Of a stretch of DNA of 51,677 bases, positions 40,961 to 49,544 are shown one piece after another. A model generated the notes under the pieces. That model saw nothing but the letters and a program-made list of their open reading frames with translations, was not told the DNA's origin and did no database searches. The DNA lies in assembly GCA_964434735.1 (NCBI GenBank), contig CAYSWK010000006.1, positions 1 through 51,677 on the forward strand, written 5' to 3'. How positions within the stretch are numbered: position 1 is the first letter of the stretch; every line of letters begins with the position of its first letter. The position numbers and the translations under genes were made by a program. This DNA is from CAYSWK01 sp964434735 (lineage in GTDB: Archaea; Micrarchaeota; Micrarchaeia; Anstonellales; Bilamarchaeaceae).

Positions 40961-41010
40961 AGGTATCCCAAAATCGTGTTTTTGATAGGTGTGAGTTTGT
41001 GTACTAAGCT

Positions 41011-41019
41011 TTTTTATAC
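41011..41019 (+). promoter_or_regulatory. Promoter of the six-paralogue membrane operon
   Basis: TTTTTATAC is about 26 bases before the ATG at 41041, so the operon probably starts leaderless or with a very short leader (AGGT immediately before ATG). The leuS gene starts 81 bases away in the opposite direction. Confidence 0.5.
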
Positions 41020-41040
41020 TTGTCAATACTAATAATAGGT

Positions 41041-42285
41041 ATGGAAGTGCCCGTATTCCTAGCAGATGCCTTGTTTAGCAACGTTTCCATCCCTACGCTT
41101 GGCGCTTCCTTGTTCTTGAGTGTACTTCTGGTTGCAATTTGGTATATGGTAGCTTATGTTGTCCAGACCCCTACGCTTATGAGCAATGCAAAAGAGGAAT
41201 TGGCAGCACTTATTATGACGATGCTTATTTTGGTATTTTTCTTTTCTATGGGCTCCTTTCTTAGTAGTCTGACTCATTCTTTATATGGTGCAAGCGGTTT
41301 TTCAGGGGCGCATTTTGACCTTGCGCGGTCGTCATTGGATGTTTTTTTCAAAAAATTAATGAATATTCAAATTCAGCTGTACCTCTTCGAGGTTCTTATC
41401 GGGTTTTTGTCAACCATTTCATTCCCCCTTGGCTCTCCCTTCCCTGCAGTAAACATGATTTCCTTTTCGTGCATGCCTTTCGATGGCCTGGTGCTTCTTT
41501 CCAATGCACACACGGTGGTTGTTGAAACGGCGTTTTATCTTTCAACCGCACTCATCAGTAAGCAGATGATACTTGATTTTTTCAGGTATGCCGTTCCCGC
41601 AATTTTGTTTCCCTTAGGTATCGCGATGAGGGCATTTCCCTTTTCCCGCACGACCGGTTCGAGCATCCTTGCTTTATGCCTTGTAGGGTATTTTGTGTAC
41701 CCCCTCTCTATTCTTCTCACCAATTACATGATTTTTGACGTTTACGAGCCCGTTGATGTTATTTATGTGCCAAATGAGAAGGAATTGTTCACTATTGATG
41801 CGAACTTGAACAATGTAGATGCTCAAGACGCATTGCTTAATCGGTTAAAGGATGAGCAAGAACATGCCAAGGAGTTTAGAGAATCATTTACTGAGGATTC
41901 CCAAGCCGTTTCCAAGGTAGTAGAAGCGGCGTGTGGAAGCGGGCCTATCGAATTTATTTCATGCAGCATCCCAAACTTTTTGGAAAGCGTATATTCAACA
42001 ACCAAGGGGTTCTTTTCAAAAGTCATTTCCATAGGAAGTTTTATGTGGGACCTTGGTACTGACTTTTTAAGCGGAATTACGAGTAACAATCCGTTTCTTC
42101 CGATGGGCGCATCAAGCGGCCTTTACTCGTTTATTCTTATGGAAGTCGTAGGGGTTTCCCAATTCATTATTGCAGTAGTTGTTTCTTCGGTTCTTGAAAT
42201 TATTATTTCGGTTACGATGTATCGCAACATAGCGCTCCTTATAGGAGGGGACGCTGAGATTGCGGGTCTTTCAAAACTGGTGTGA
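41041..42285 (+). CDS. Polytopic membrane protein, paralogue 1 of 6
   Basis: A 414-residue protein with about 7-8 membrane helices. Features shared by all six paralogues appear. Motif 1 follows the first helix: SNAKEELAALIMTM (about 47-60). Motif 2 is GIAMRAFPFSRTTGSSILAL near residues 193-212. The C-terminus ends GGDAEIAGLSKLV. Between helices 6 and 7 lies a charged soluble domain (about 235-330), with DEQEHAKEFRESF. It has two cysteines near AACGSG and EFISCS. No enzymatic motif is visible. Organisation resembles channel-type transport proteins such as TrbL/VirB6, but no homology was demonstrated. It is the first gene of the operon; the next begins 3 bases after its stop. Confidence 0.75.
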   Translation: MEVPVFLADALFSNVSIPTLGASLFLSVLLVAIWYMVAYVVQTPTLMSNAKEELAALIMTMLILVFFFSMGSFLSSLTHSLYGASGFSGAHFDLARSSLDVFFKKLMNIQIQLYLFEVLIGFLSTISFPLGSPFPAVNMISFSCMPFDGLVLLSNAHTVVVETAFYLSTALISKQMILDFFRYAVPAILFPLGIAMRAFPFSRTTGSSILALCLVGYFVYPLSILLTNYMIFDVYEPVDVIYVPNEKELFTIDANLNNVDAQDALLNRLKDEQEHAKEFRESFTEDSQAVSKVVEAACGSGPIEFISCSIPNFLESVYSTTKGFFSKVISIGSFMWDLGTDFLSGITSNNPFLPMGASSGLYSFILMEVVGVSQFIIAVVVSSVLEIIISVTMYRNIALLIGGDAEIAGLSKLV

Positions 42286-42288
42286 CTT

Positions 42289-43329
42289 GTGGCGCTTGAC
42301 CTTTCTACCGTATTTTCAACGTATGCAGATACAATTATGATCTGTGTTTCACTTGTTCTTTTTGCAGGCGTTTCCATACTCCTTGCAGGCCGACTTTTGA
42401 GGCTTTCTTCATGGGAAGCGTACCTTAATACTGAAATGGCGGAACTTGTTTCAACCTGTTTTATGCTGGTTTTTGTATTTGGGTTCTTTATTGCCATGGA
42501 CCAGGCAGCATATCTTTTTTTACCTCAGAATATCGCTTCGCTTGGTCTTACGGCCCCTTCTTCAAACGTAGTTTCCTCAAACCTTGCCCTTACACCGCCT
42601 GCGGCAGCAGCCTATCGTATTGCGTTCATGCGTAACGTGGAGCTTACTCAAGGGGTTACGGATATGTTTACTCTGCAAGTGTGCCTTTCCATTATGAGTA
42701 CGTTCCAAAGGCGTCTTGGTGAAGCCGTGCTTACCAACACGTACAAAATTTTTCCCGGCGTTGATTCCATGGTGCAGGTCACCTCTATTCTTGGATATGG
42801 GATGGTTGCAATCGCAAATTCACTCGATGCACAGGTGACCATTTTTCTTCTTGTTGATTCAATCGTCATTCCCTTCCTTTTGCCAGCAGGTGTTTTTTTC
42901 AGGTTTATTCCGCCTACGAGGTCTGCAGGCAATTTCCTGATTGCGCTTTCATTAAGTCTTCAGGCAATCCTTCCTATTACGTATCTTCTTAATTTTTCTA
43001 TCATCGATTCGATGGGGATTGAGCAGTATTCAACGCCCATATGGCTTACGTCCCTTTGCGGGGGCAAATACGCCTTTTTTGGGTTACTTGGAAATAAGGA
43101 AGTTCCAGTTCTTGCTCTTATTCCAGGATTTCAGGGCTTGGCATTAGCCATGAAAACGTTATTTACCGAGTATTCCATTAATTTGCTTTCTCCGCTTGAG
43201 TTTACGGCATTTATGGATATGTTTGCTCGGCTTTCATTACCTGCCCTTTTTATGCCTGCTCTTGCAACAACTATTTCAATCGCATTTGTAAATTCATTTA
43301 AAAAATTCCTTGAACTAAAGGTGGACTAA
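42289..43329 (+). CDS. Polytopic membrane protein, paralogue 2 of 6
   Basis: A 346-residue protein, the shortest of the set, beginning with GTG at 42289. Predicted helices lie near 15-34, 53-70, 165-185, 190-205, 216-236 and 310-335. Motif 1 is SWEAYLNTEMAELVSTC (41-57), and motif 2 is GVFFRFIPPTRSAGNFLIAL (201-220). The C-terminal tail is degenerate (FKKFLELKVD) compared with its siblings. The loop between helices 2 and 3 (70-160) carries polar and Pro-rich segments, probably outside the cell. It overlaps the next gene by 1 base (TAATG), showing translational coupling. Confidence 0.72.
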   Translation: MALDLSTVFSTYADTIMICVSLVLFAGVSILLAGRLLRLSSWEAYLNTEMAELVSTCFMLVFVFGFFIAMDQAAYLFLPQNIASLGLTAPSSNVVSSNLALTPPAAAAYRIAFMRNVELTQGVTDMFTLQVCLSIMSTFQRRLGEAVLTNTYKIFPGVDSMVQVTSILGYGMVAIANSLDAQVTIFLLVDSIVIPFLLPAGVFFRFIPPTRSAGNFLIALSLSLQAILPITYLLNFSIIDSMGIEQYSTPIWLTSLCGGKYAFFGLLGNKEVPVLALIPGFQGLALAMKTLFTEYSINLLSPLEFTAFMDMFARLSLPALFMPALATTISIAFVNSFKKFLELKVD

Positions 43330-44675
43330 TGGGAGCACTTGACCAGTTTGTGTTATTGTGGGCCCCTTATGCGGGGATCGTTCTCCTTATTGGTACCTTT
43401 ATTGTTGCACTTGCCTATATGTTTGGGAATTTGCTTCAAAACGAGCGTATAAAAGCATGGGCAAAAATTGAGCTTTTTGAAATCATATACAGTCTTATCA
43501 TTATTGCAGCTATTGTCATGCTTGTTCAGATTACGGATCTTTTTACGATTCAACTCCTTACGAATTCCCCCTCAGCCGCGTTCAATTCCCTTCGTGCCGT
43601 TTGCGGGGACCACGATACTCTTTCGGCATATATTGTTTATGATCAGGTGCCTTGTCACTTTGCGCTTGGCATTTACTTTTACAACACTATTTTCAGGGAA
43701 GCATCTGGTCTTGGATTCCAGCTTTTTAGCACGTATTTGTTCACCTCAACCATTGCTGATTTTACGATAAACATCGAGTTCCTTTTCGAAAAGGCCGGTT
43801 TTTTCACGTTTAATCCTTGGAAAGGGCTTTTGGCAATGGGCAACAACATCAAAAGCAGTAATTTCGATATGCTTTCAAAGCTCATGATCGTTCTTAAATT
43901 TCAGGAAATTTTCCTTGTTTTTATTGCTAAAGCCCTTGCGCCCGTAACTCTTGGTTTAGGCATTGTTTTACGTTCAACGGCATTTACGCGCCGCCTTGGT
44001 GGTCTTCTCATGGCAATTGCGCTTTCTCTTTATTTTGTGTTTCCTTTATTCCCCATGTTCGGGGCAGTTATCGTGAGCAATATCCAATCTCATGTGGATA
44101 GGCAGGACCCAAACGCTCCTAAAATAATTGATGATTCTTCGCCTGTAGGCCAGGAAAAACCATCTATTATTTACAATATGTACATCGGAGGTAAAGTGCC
44201 GTCGTATGAAGGCCGCGATAGTGAATATGATTTTACGCAGCAACAGGAAAATTATTTTGATACACGTGGTCAAAAAGTAGGAGAAGATATCGATATCCAG
44301 CTTCGCGTTCCTCAATATAATCCTGAGGACTTGAGCACATGCCCGGATATTTGTGACGAAGTTGATCCTATTCCGGGTTGTGTTGAAGAAGACGCAGCGC
44401 CTCAAGCTTGCAAAGAACGCCGGGAAAACCTTGAGTTGGCACATGATAAATCCAAGTCCTGGTTTGCCGCTTTGACTGAAAAAGACTGGGTTCAGACGAC
44501 TTTTATTGAGGGCTCAACTCTTCCGGGAGGCATAATCGATGCGACTGCCCGTGTCGCATTCTTCAGTCTTTTCTTTTCGTTTTTGGGCGTTCTTGCAACC
44601 ATCGCAACCGTAAGGAGTATTTCAGGAATTTTGGGCGGCGACCTTGAGATCGCGGGGCTTACACACCTTATCTGA
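43329..44675 (+). CDS. Polytopic membrane protein with soluble insert, paralogue 3 of 6
   Basis: A 448-residue protein. Helices near 13-34 and 50-68 frame motif 1 (AWAKIELFEIIYS, 43-55). Motif 2 is GIVLRSTAFTRRLGGLLMAI (211-230). A soluble insert of about 145 residues (about 250-395) separates it from the last helix. The insert has four cysteines in CPDICDEVDPIPGC and QAC, so it may be disulfide-bonded outside the cell. The chain ends GGDLEIAGLTHLI, almost the same as paralogue 1 (GGDAEIAGLSKLV). The next gene starts 8 bases after the stop with GAGG as ribosome binding site. Confidence 0.74.
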   Translation: MGALDQFVLLWAPYAGIVLLIGTFIVALAYMFGNLLQNERIKAWAKIELFEIIYSLIIIAAIVMLVQITDLFTIQLLTNSPSAAFNSLRAVCGDHDTLSAYIVYDQVPCHFALGIYFYNTIFREASGLGFQLFSTYLFTSTIADFTINIEFLFEKAGFFTFNPWKGLLAMGNNIKSSNFDMLSKLMIVLKFQEIFLVFIAKALAPVTLGLGIVLRSTAFTRRLGGLLMAIALSLYFVFPLFPMFGAVIVSNIQSHVDRQDPNAPKIIDDSSPVGQEKPSIIYNMYIGGKVPSYEGRDSEYDFTQQQENYFDTRGQKVGEDIDIQLRVPQYNPEDLSTCPDICDEVDPIPGCVEEDAAPQACKERRENLELAHDKSKSWFAALTEKDWVQTTFIEGSTLPGGIIDATARVAFFSLFFSFLGVLATIATVRSISGILGGDLEIAGLTHLI

Positions 44676-44683
44676 GGCATACT

Positions 44684-46219
44684 ATGGACAAGCGTATTTT
44701 TTTCCTGGTCGTTTTCATTTTCCTTGCAGGAATTGTTTTCTCAGAGGATATGCAGGATCCCTATGCTGAGGATACTAACATTTACACTGAAGGTTCTTTG
44801 AATAAATTTGATGATGCTACATCTGGTACGTGGGATTATCGTAATACGTTCAATACTGTCGGGGCGGGGGTCGTAGAAGCAGGTAAGGTGTTTGTCCCAA
44901 GCATCATTTCCGGAGGTTCTTGCGGTGGATCTGCTCCCACTCAACGAGTGGCTTCAGCAATACCTATTTCTGACAAGGTTAATTCCTTTTTGAGTTCTTC
45001 GATTTCAATTCTTGTAGGTGTTGTCTTAGTCGCTGCCTTGCTTGCAGCATTCATTTATGCAGTAGGCCAGGCGTTTGGTGCAGAGACGCGTGCGCGTGCA
45101 ATTACGCTTGCAAGTACTCTTTTGGTTTCCTCAACGATTGTTCTTGTGCTTTTCTTTATTGCCTATAATATTACCCCTGTTTTATTTTCAAGTTTAAGCG
45201 CAACGCCGGATGATTTCTTTAGTTCCCTTGGCATTATTGCTCCTGCTGCAACTATTGCCCTTGGCGTATTTGCCATTGCAGGAGTATTGTACGTAATTGG
45301 GGGATTCCTTCAGATTCCAAGCATTACTGCGGCGGCAAAAGAGGAGCTGTTTGCATCAGTAGTAACTCTTATTCGTGTTTTATTCATCGGACTTTCTCTT
45401 GCAGGTTTGGGTGCACTTTTTTATTCATTAACTTCAGAACCTGGAGCGGGTGGAGATCCCATTTATTCGGCCGCACGAACTTCTTCAGGCGGCGTGGATT
45501 TGCTTGACGTATCTATCAATATTTCATTAAATATGCTTAAGGAAATCGTCAGGAATTATGGATTTATGCTCATCTACAATACGATTCTTCATTCGATGTA
45601 CACGTCGACCCTCTTTTTCGGGTTGAGCTGGCGCGCAATGTATTCATTCAGCTTGGGGCCCATCTTCAGGCCGTTTGTCGATGTGCTTGGCCAGATGATG
45701 CAGTTCATGCAGATTGCAATTGCAGAATGGGTGATTCATGCAGCAACTCTTTGCGCGATAAAGCGTTGGAGCTGGGAATTGTTTATTCCTTTTGCAGTCA
45801 TACTTCGTGCAATTCCTCAAACGCGTGGAGGCGGGGATGCCCTTCTTGCGCTCATCTTCGCATTCCTTATTGTTTACCCTCTTATGTTCGTTGTCGATTA
45901 TGAGATACACAAGCTCATGCGAGGCCTTTTGGTTGATCCGTCCGATGCCGTGGGTGCCTTTATTGGAGGTGGAGTTGGAGGGATGCTTGCTACTGTAGGG
46001 ATCATGATGTTCCTTACTGCAAGCGTATTCATGCCTCTTTTTGCCGGCGCTGCGATGAATTTGCTTGTGGAGCTTTCAAAAAATGCAATATATTATATCA
46101 TCCTTATGAGTTTCCTTTTGCCGTTCCTTAATATTTTCATTACGCTTACGTTTGCACGCGAGCAGGCAAAATTCTTTAATGTTGATGTGAATTTCATGGC
46201 CTTTACGAGGTTGATCTGA
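44684..46219 (+). CDS. Polytopic membrane protein with signal peptide, paralogue 4 of 6
   Basis: A 511-residue protein, the longest. A cleavable-type signal (MDKRIFFLVVFIFLAGIVFS) precedes an acidic outside segment. It contains an extra N-terminal module (about 105-160) with IYAVGQAFGAETRARA, which is shared only with paralogue 6 and looks like a second copy of the motif 1 unit. Motif 1 itself is ITAAAKEELFASVV (about 210-223). Motif 2 is VILRAIPQTRGGGDALLAL near residue 371-389. The C-terminus VDVNFMAFTRLI keeps the general tail pattern. The stop overlaps the start of the next gene by 1 base (TGATG). Confidence 0.74.
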   Translation: MDKRIFFLVVFIFLAGIVFSEDMQDPYAEDTNIYTEGSLNKFDDATSGTWDYRNTFNTVGAGVVEAGKVFVPSIISGGSCGGSAPTQRVASAIPISDKVNSFLSSSISILVGVVLVAALLAAFIYAVGQAFGAETRARAITLASTLLVSSTIVLVLFFIAYNITPVLFSSLSATPDDFFSSLGIIAPAATIALGVFAIAGVLYVIGGFLQIPSITAAAKEELFASVVTLIRVLFIGLSLAGLGALFYSLTSEPGAGGDPIYSAARTSSGGVDLLDVSINISLNMLKEIVRNYGFMLIYNTILHSMYTSTLFFGLSWRAMYSFSLGPIFRPFVDVLGQMMQFMQIAIAEWVIHAATLCAIKRWSWELFIPFAVILRAIPQTRGGGDALLALIFAFLIVYPLMFVVDYEIHKLMRGLLVDPSDAVGAFIGGGVGGMLATVGIMMFLTASVFMPLFAGAAMNLLVELSKNAIYYIILMSFLLPFLNIFITLTFAREQAKFFNVDVNFMAFTRLI

Positions 46220-47421
46220 TGAGACATATACTATCTGCTCTTTTTGTGTTTCTTTTGATTTCCTCATTTTCATTCGCAGAGACTCAGTTTTATAATCGCG
46301 TGTGTGGGGATTCGGGTACTTTTACCGGTTCCTTTTTTGCTCAAAGCTGGCTTTCAAACATCGGAATCGCGTTTCTTATTTCAATCATGATTTTGGTATT
46401 TATCTATTTGGCAGGCATTGCGCTTCAAAAACCAGCGTGGAACGGCCTTATCCGCCTTGAGCTCTTTGAACTTTTTATGACTGCGATTATTTTCGGAGTT
46501 ATGATTACGCTTGTAGCTGAAATGTGCAGTATCACTGCGGGGCAGATATATCCTGAGATTCCTGCAGAGGTTCGGGACTTTTCATTATTTAGTCTCTCTT
46601 CAGGCGAATCCTATGGTGATTTCCAAGGAGGGCTATATTCTCGGCTTTCACTTTCAATCAAGTCATGGATGCTTGTTAATTATGCCGTTAATATTTGGGC
46701 GGATCAGATGTCTGCAGTTACTGTTTATGCCCGTCCTTTAGGAGTAGGTATGGTCACCTCTCCCCTTTCAGGAATAGGGGTGCCGCTTAAGCAATTGCTT
46801 TACAATTCAACCGTTGCGCTTTCCATCATGTACATTATGAATGCGGCACAACAGCATGTTATTCAGTTTGCAACCCTTGCCTTTTTGCAGTTTTATCTTC
46901 CAATCGGCATTTTCCTTCGTTCGTTCACTCCAACGCGCCGCCTTGGCGGTACGCTTATTGCGCTTGCTATCTCCTTTATTCTTGTGCTCCCCTTACTTAA
47001 TTTTGCGTCGTATCTAATTCTTTTTTCCCAAGATGGCACCGTACTCAATACGGTTGATGCGATAGGTCGGTTGTTTAATACGGGCGTATACGCGCAGGAT
47101 AAAAGCCTAGGCGATATTCTTGGAAATGTATTCTCAAACGCGAATCCGTTTGCGGTAGGTGCGGGATTCATCCTGGCCCGCATGCTTGGAGTTCCAAACG
47201 GCGCGATCGTAGGTATCCTTGGAGGGGTATTTTTCGGCACTGATATTTTTGGAGATGTTTTACTTACCTTGATTTTGATTCCGATGTCAACCATAGGCAT
47301 TGCTGCTCTTGCCGCTCTTTTATCAGCAATGAATATTATGCTGTTAGTTCAGACTACCAAATACCTTTCAAAATCATTGGGTGAGGAAATAGACGTTACG
47401 TCTCTTACGAGGATGATATGA
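46219..47421 (+). CDS. Polytopic membrane protein with signal peptide, paralogue 5 of 6
   Basis: A 400-residue protein. The signal peptide is about residues 1-20 (LLISSFSFA). An outside segment with Cys30 follows, then helices near 34-57 and 75-95. Motif 1 is NGLIRLELFELFMTA (74-88). Motif 2 is GIFLRSFTPTRRLGGTLIAL (230-249). The tail is GEEIDVTSLTRMI. A Gly-rich helix pair (about 325-360, with GGVFFGTDIFG) is peculiar to this member. It overlaps paralogue 6 by 4 bases (ATGA), again showing coupling. Confidence 0.74.
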   Translation: MRHILSALFVFLLISSFSFAETQFYNRVCGDSGTFTGSFFAQSWLSNIGIAFLISIMILVFIYLAGIALQKPAWNGLIRLELFELFMTAIIFGVMITLVAEMCSITAGQIYPEIPAEVRDFSLFSLSSGESYGDFQGGLYSRLSLSIKSWMLVNYAVNIWADQMSAVTVYARPLGVGMVTSPLSGIGVPLKQLLYNSTVALSIMYIMNAAQQHVIQFATLAFLQFYLPIGIFLRSFTPTRRLGGTLIALAISFILVLPLLNFASYLILFSQDGTVLNTVDAIGRLFNTGVYAQDKSLGDILGNVFSNANPFAVGAGFILARMLGVPNGAIVGILGGVFFGTDIFGDVLLTLILIPMSTIGIAALAALLSAMNIMLLVQTTKYLSKSLGEEIDVTSLTRMI

Positions 47422-48827
47422 TGAAATTCAAATTCTTTGCCCTTATGATTGTGCTTACCAGCCTTGTAGTTTCCCAAGTTTCTTCAGGAATAGAACAGAA
47501 TTCAGGGTTGGCAGGAGTAATTATTATTCTTCAGGGCGTGTTGCAGTTAGTTTCCGACATTCTTGGAGTGCTTCTCTTTACTGCCATTCTTCTTGCAGCT
47601 CTTGTTTATGCAATTGGCCAGTCCCTTAATGCGGAGTATCGTGCACGTGCAAACGTATATGCCAATAATCTTCTTGGGGGCATACTCATTGCGGCTGTGC
47701 TTTTGCTTGTTTCTCATTTGGTCAGAAACCTGCTTACTCAGCAACCAGGCATATTTGACTGGCAAAGCATGGCGCTTCTTATTGCCTTTTTTTCCGTTGC
47801 AATATGCGCCGGTGCAATCGTACTTTCTAGAATTTTTGACAATAAAAATATTGAACAGGCGGCAAAGATTGAGCTTGCACAGGCCGTTTCAACTGCACTT
47901 TTGGTATTTGCCCTTGTTGGCCTTTTAGGTTTTGGTGAAAATGCCCTTAAGGATGCCTCATCTAAGATGTTCGCGATGGTATTTTTGCAGAATCAAGCAG
48001 TTGGTGAGGGGTTCATGGATAATGCGCTTAGGGATATCAAGACTGGTGAAAAATTTACCCTTATTGATGTTTCACAAGCGTACATGCTTCCCGTGCAAGG
48101 CTGCATTACCAGTGCAATGAAAAAATTATACTATGCCGCGATACCTGCCGATGCACTCGCAACGGTTTACATGGAAATTTTTATGTCTGAGCACGCGACG
48201 GGTTTTGCGTATAAGCTTATTTCAGAGCGTATTTCAAATACGGCGTCATTGCTTCAGTTTTTCCTCTTTATTTATTACCTTCTTTCACACATCCTTAATT
48301 TCCTGAAAGTTTTTGCACCTGCATTTTTAGTCATAGGTATTCTTTTACGGGCGTTTCCGCCCACACGAGGCGGCGGCGCATATATGATTGCACTTACGCT
48401 TGGGCTTTATTTCGTATTTCCCTTTACGTATATTCTTGGAAGCACGATGTATTCTGTTCTTGGCAAGGAGGTATTCAGTAATTCAAGCAGTGCTTCCGTT
48501 GCGTATTTTGATGCTCCCGGTCATGTGACGAGCGCTCCCGTATGCACGTTTATTGACGGGCAGGATATTCCACCCATATTCCAGACTTGCGGTGCCGGCA
48601 ACGCTTCCAAAGTTACGCAGTATCTAGGATGGTTTGGCCAATTTGAGAATGGGTTTGAGGCATTTTTGAGCATTGTAAATGGCACGCTTTTGAAAGCACT
48701 TTACAATACGGTTTGTTTCCTTCCTGCTGTGGCGCTGACTTTGACTCTTACGTTCGTGCTTTCAACTACCGGCCTCTTTGGTGGAAACATCCCCGAAATC
48801 GGACGAGGGTTGGTTAAACTAATATAA
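47418..48827 (+). CDS. Polytopic membrane protein with signal peptide, paralogue 6 of 6
   Basis: A 469-residue protein with an N-terminal signal (about 1-20). Like paralogue 4 it has the extra module, with VYAIGQSLNAEYRARANVYA near residues 63-82. Motif 1 is EQAAKIELAQAVSTA (about 150-164). Motif 2 is GILLRAFPPTRGGGAYMIAL near 307-326. A soluble segment of about 70 residues between helices contains two cysteines (VCTFID, QTCGAG), perhaps a disulfide. The tail is GGNIPEIGRGLVKLI. A lipoprotein gene follows 28 bases later and ends the cluster. Confidence 0.74.
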   Translation: MMKFKFFALMIVLTSLVVSQVSSGIEQNSGLAGVIIILQGVLQLVSDILGVLLFTAILLAALVYAIGQSLNAEYRARANVYANNLLGGILIAAVLLLVSHLVRNLLTQQPGIFDWQSMALLIAFFSVAICAGAIVLSRIFDNKNIEQAAKIELAQAVSTALLVFALVGLLGFGENALKDASSKMFAMVFLQNQAVGEGFMDNALRDIKTGEKFTLIDVSQAYMLPVQGCITSAMKKLYYAAIPADALATVYMEIFMSEHATGFAYKLISERISNTASLLQFFLFIYYLLSHILNFLKVFAPAFLVIGILLRAFPPTRGGGAYMIALTLGLYFVFPFTYILGSTMYSVLGKEVFSNSSSASVAYFDAPGHVTSAPVCTFIDGQDIPPIFQTCGAGNASKVTQYLGWFGQFENGFEAFLSIVNGTLLKALYNTVCFLPAVALTLTLTFVLSTTGLFGGNIPEIGRGLVKLI

Positions 48828-48855
48828 TTATATTTGTTTTCTTTGTTTTATTTTT

Positions 48856-49461
48856 ATGAGATCTTCTGTTCTTTTCGTAGTTTTTGTTGGATGTATGTTG
48901 CTTTTGATAGGATGCACGCGGCAAAGTGAATCTTTGTCAGGCGCAGTAATTGCGCCATTGGTCAAGTGTTCTGATACTGACGGCGGAAATGCGCCTTTGG
49001 TAAAAGGAACAACCACCGATGCGATCGTTACTAAAACGGACGTATGTAGTTTAGATGGGCGTCTCACCGAATACTTTTGTAATGCGAATCGTAAAATTTC
49101 TTCAGAAAGTATAGCGTGTGGTGCCAAAATGGTATGTAAAAATGGTGCTTGTGTTCTCGAACAGACTCAGGACGTTGCATCGTGTCGTAATGCTCAATTT
49201 CAAGAAAGTGGGACTCTTCAAGTCGGAGAGGGGCTTTTTGTTGGTACTTCTAATTATTTCGTTCGATTAAATTCTATTCAGAATGGCGTATTGCGGCTTG
49301 ATTTGGTTAATGCAGATACACTTTCCACTGAAGGTTTTGCAGGTGATTTGCAGGTACGTGAATCTTACTTATTTAGCATATCAGGCCACACCTATCAAGC
49401 ACTTGTTCGAAGCCTCCCAACTCCCCAATCGGTTGATATTGTAATTTCAACTTGTCAGTAA
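48856..49461 (+). CDS. Cys-rich lipoprotein at the end of the membrane operon
   Basis: A 201-residue predicted lipoprotein with lipobox LIGC (Cys20). After the anchor comes a Cys-rich module with the spacing C-SDTDGG-x-KG-T-x-TDVC-x-L-x-EYFC-x-C-x-C-x-NGAC. This type of module recurs in surface proteins of DPANN archaea and candidate bacteria as far as I know. The C-terminal 70 residues look like a beta-rich domain (TLQVGEGLFVG, VLRLDLV). It is probably held on the outer face of the membrane. Its position makes it a likely accessory of the six membrane proteins, but it may have its own promoter within the 28-base gap. Confidence 0.72.
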   Translation: MRSSVLFVVFVGCMLLLIGCTRQSESLSGAVIAPLVKCSDTDGGNAPLVKGTTTDAIVTKTDVCSLDGRLTEYFCNANRKISSESIACGAKMVCKNGACVLEQTQDVASCRNAQFQESGTLQVGEGLFVGTSNYFVRLNSIQNGVLRLDLVNADTLSTEGFAGDLQVRESYLFSISGHTYQALVRSLPTPQSVDIVISTCQ

Positions 49462-49544
49462 TTTTTTTAATCAGAATGTAAGAATTGGTTGTTGAAAATT
49501 GGAACTGAAAACCCTATTTGACCACCTCTATGGAAAATGATTAG
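49462..49544 (+). other. Unassigned intergenic stretch
   Basis: No gene or clear signal is visible between the lipoprotein stop and the repeat array apart from a T run (TTTTTTT, about 49462-49469) suited to termination of the membrane operon. Confidence 0.3.

Noticed and set aside
41041..48827. Assignment of the six membrane paralogues to a conjugation (type IV secretion) system
   Set aside because: Only general topology and Arg/Gly motifs suggest it; no VirB4, VirD4, relaxase or pilin gene is in the window, so it is kept as a hypothesis and not used in the gene names.
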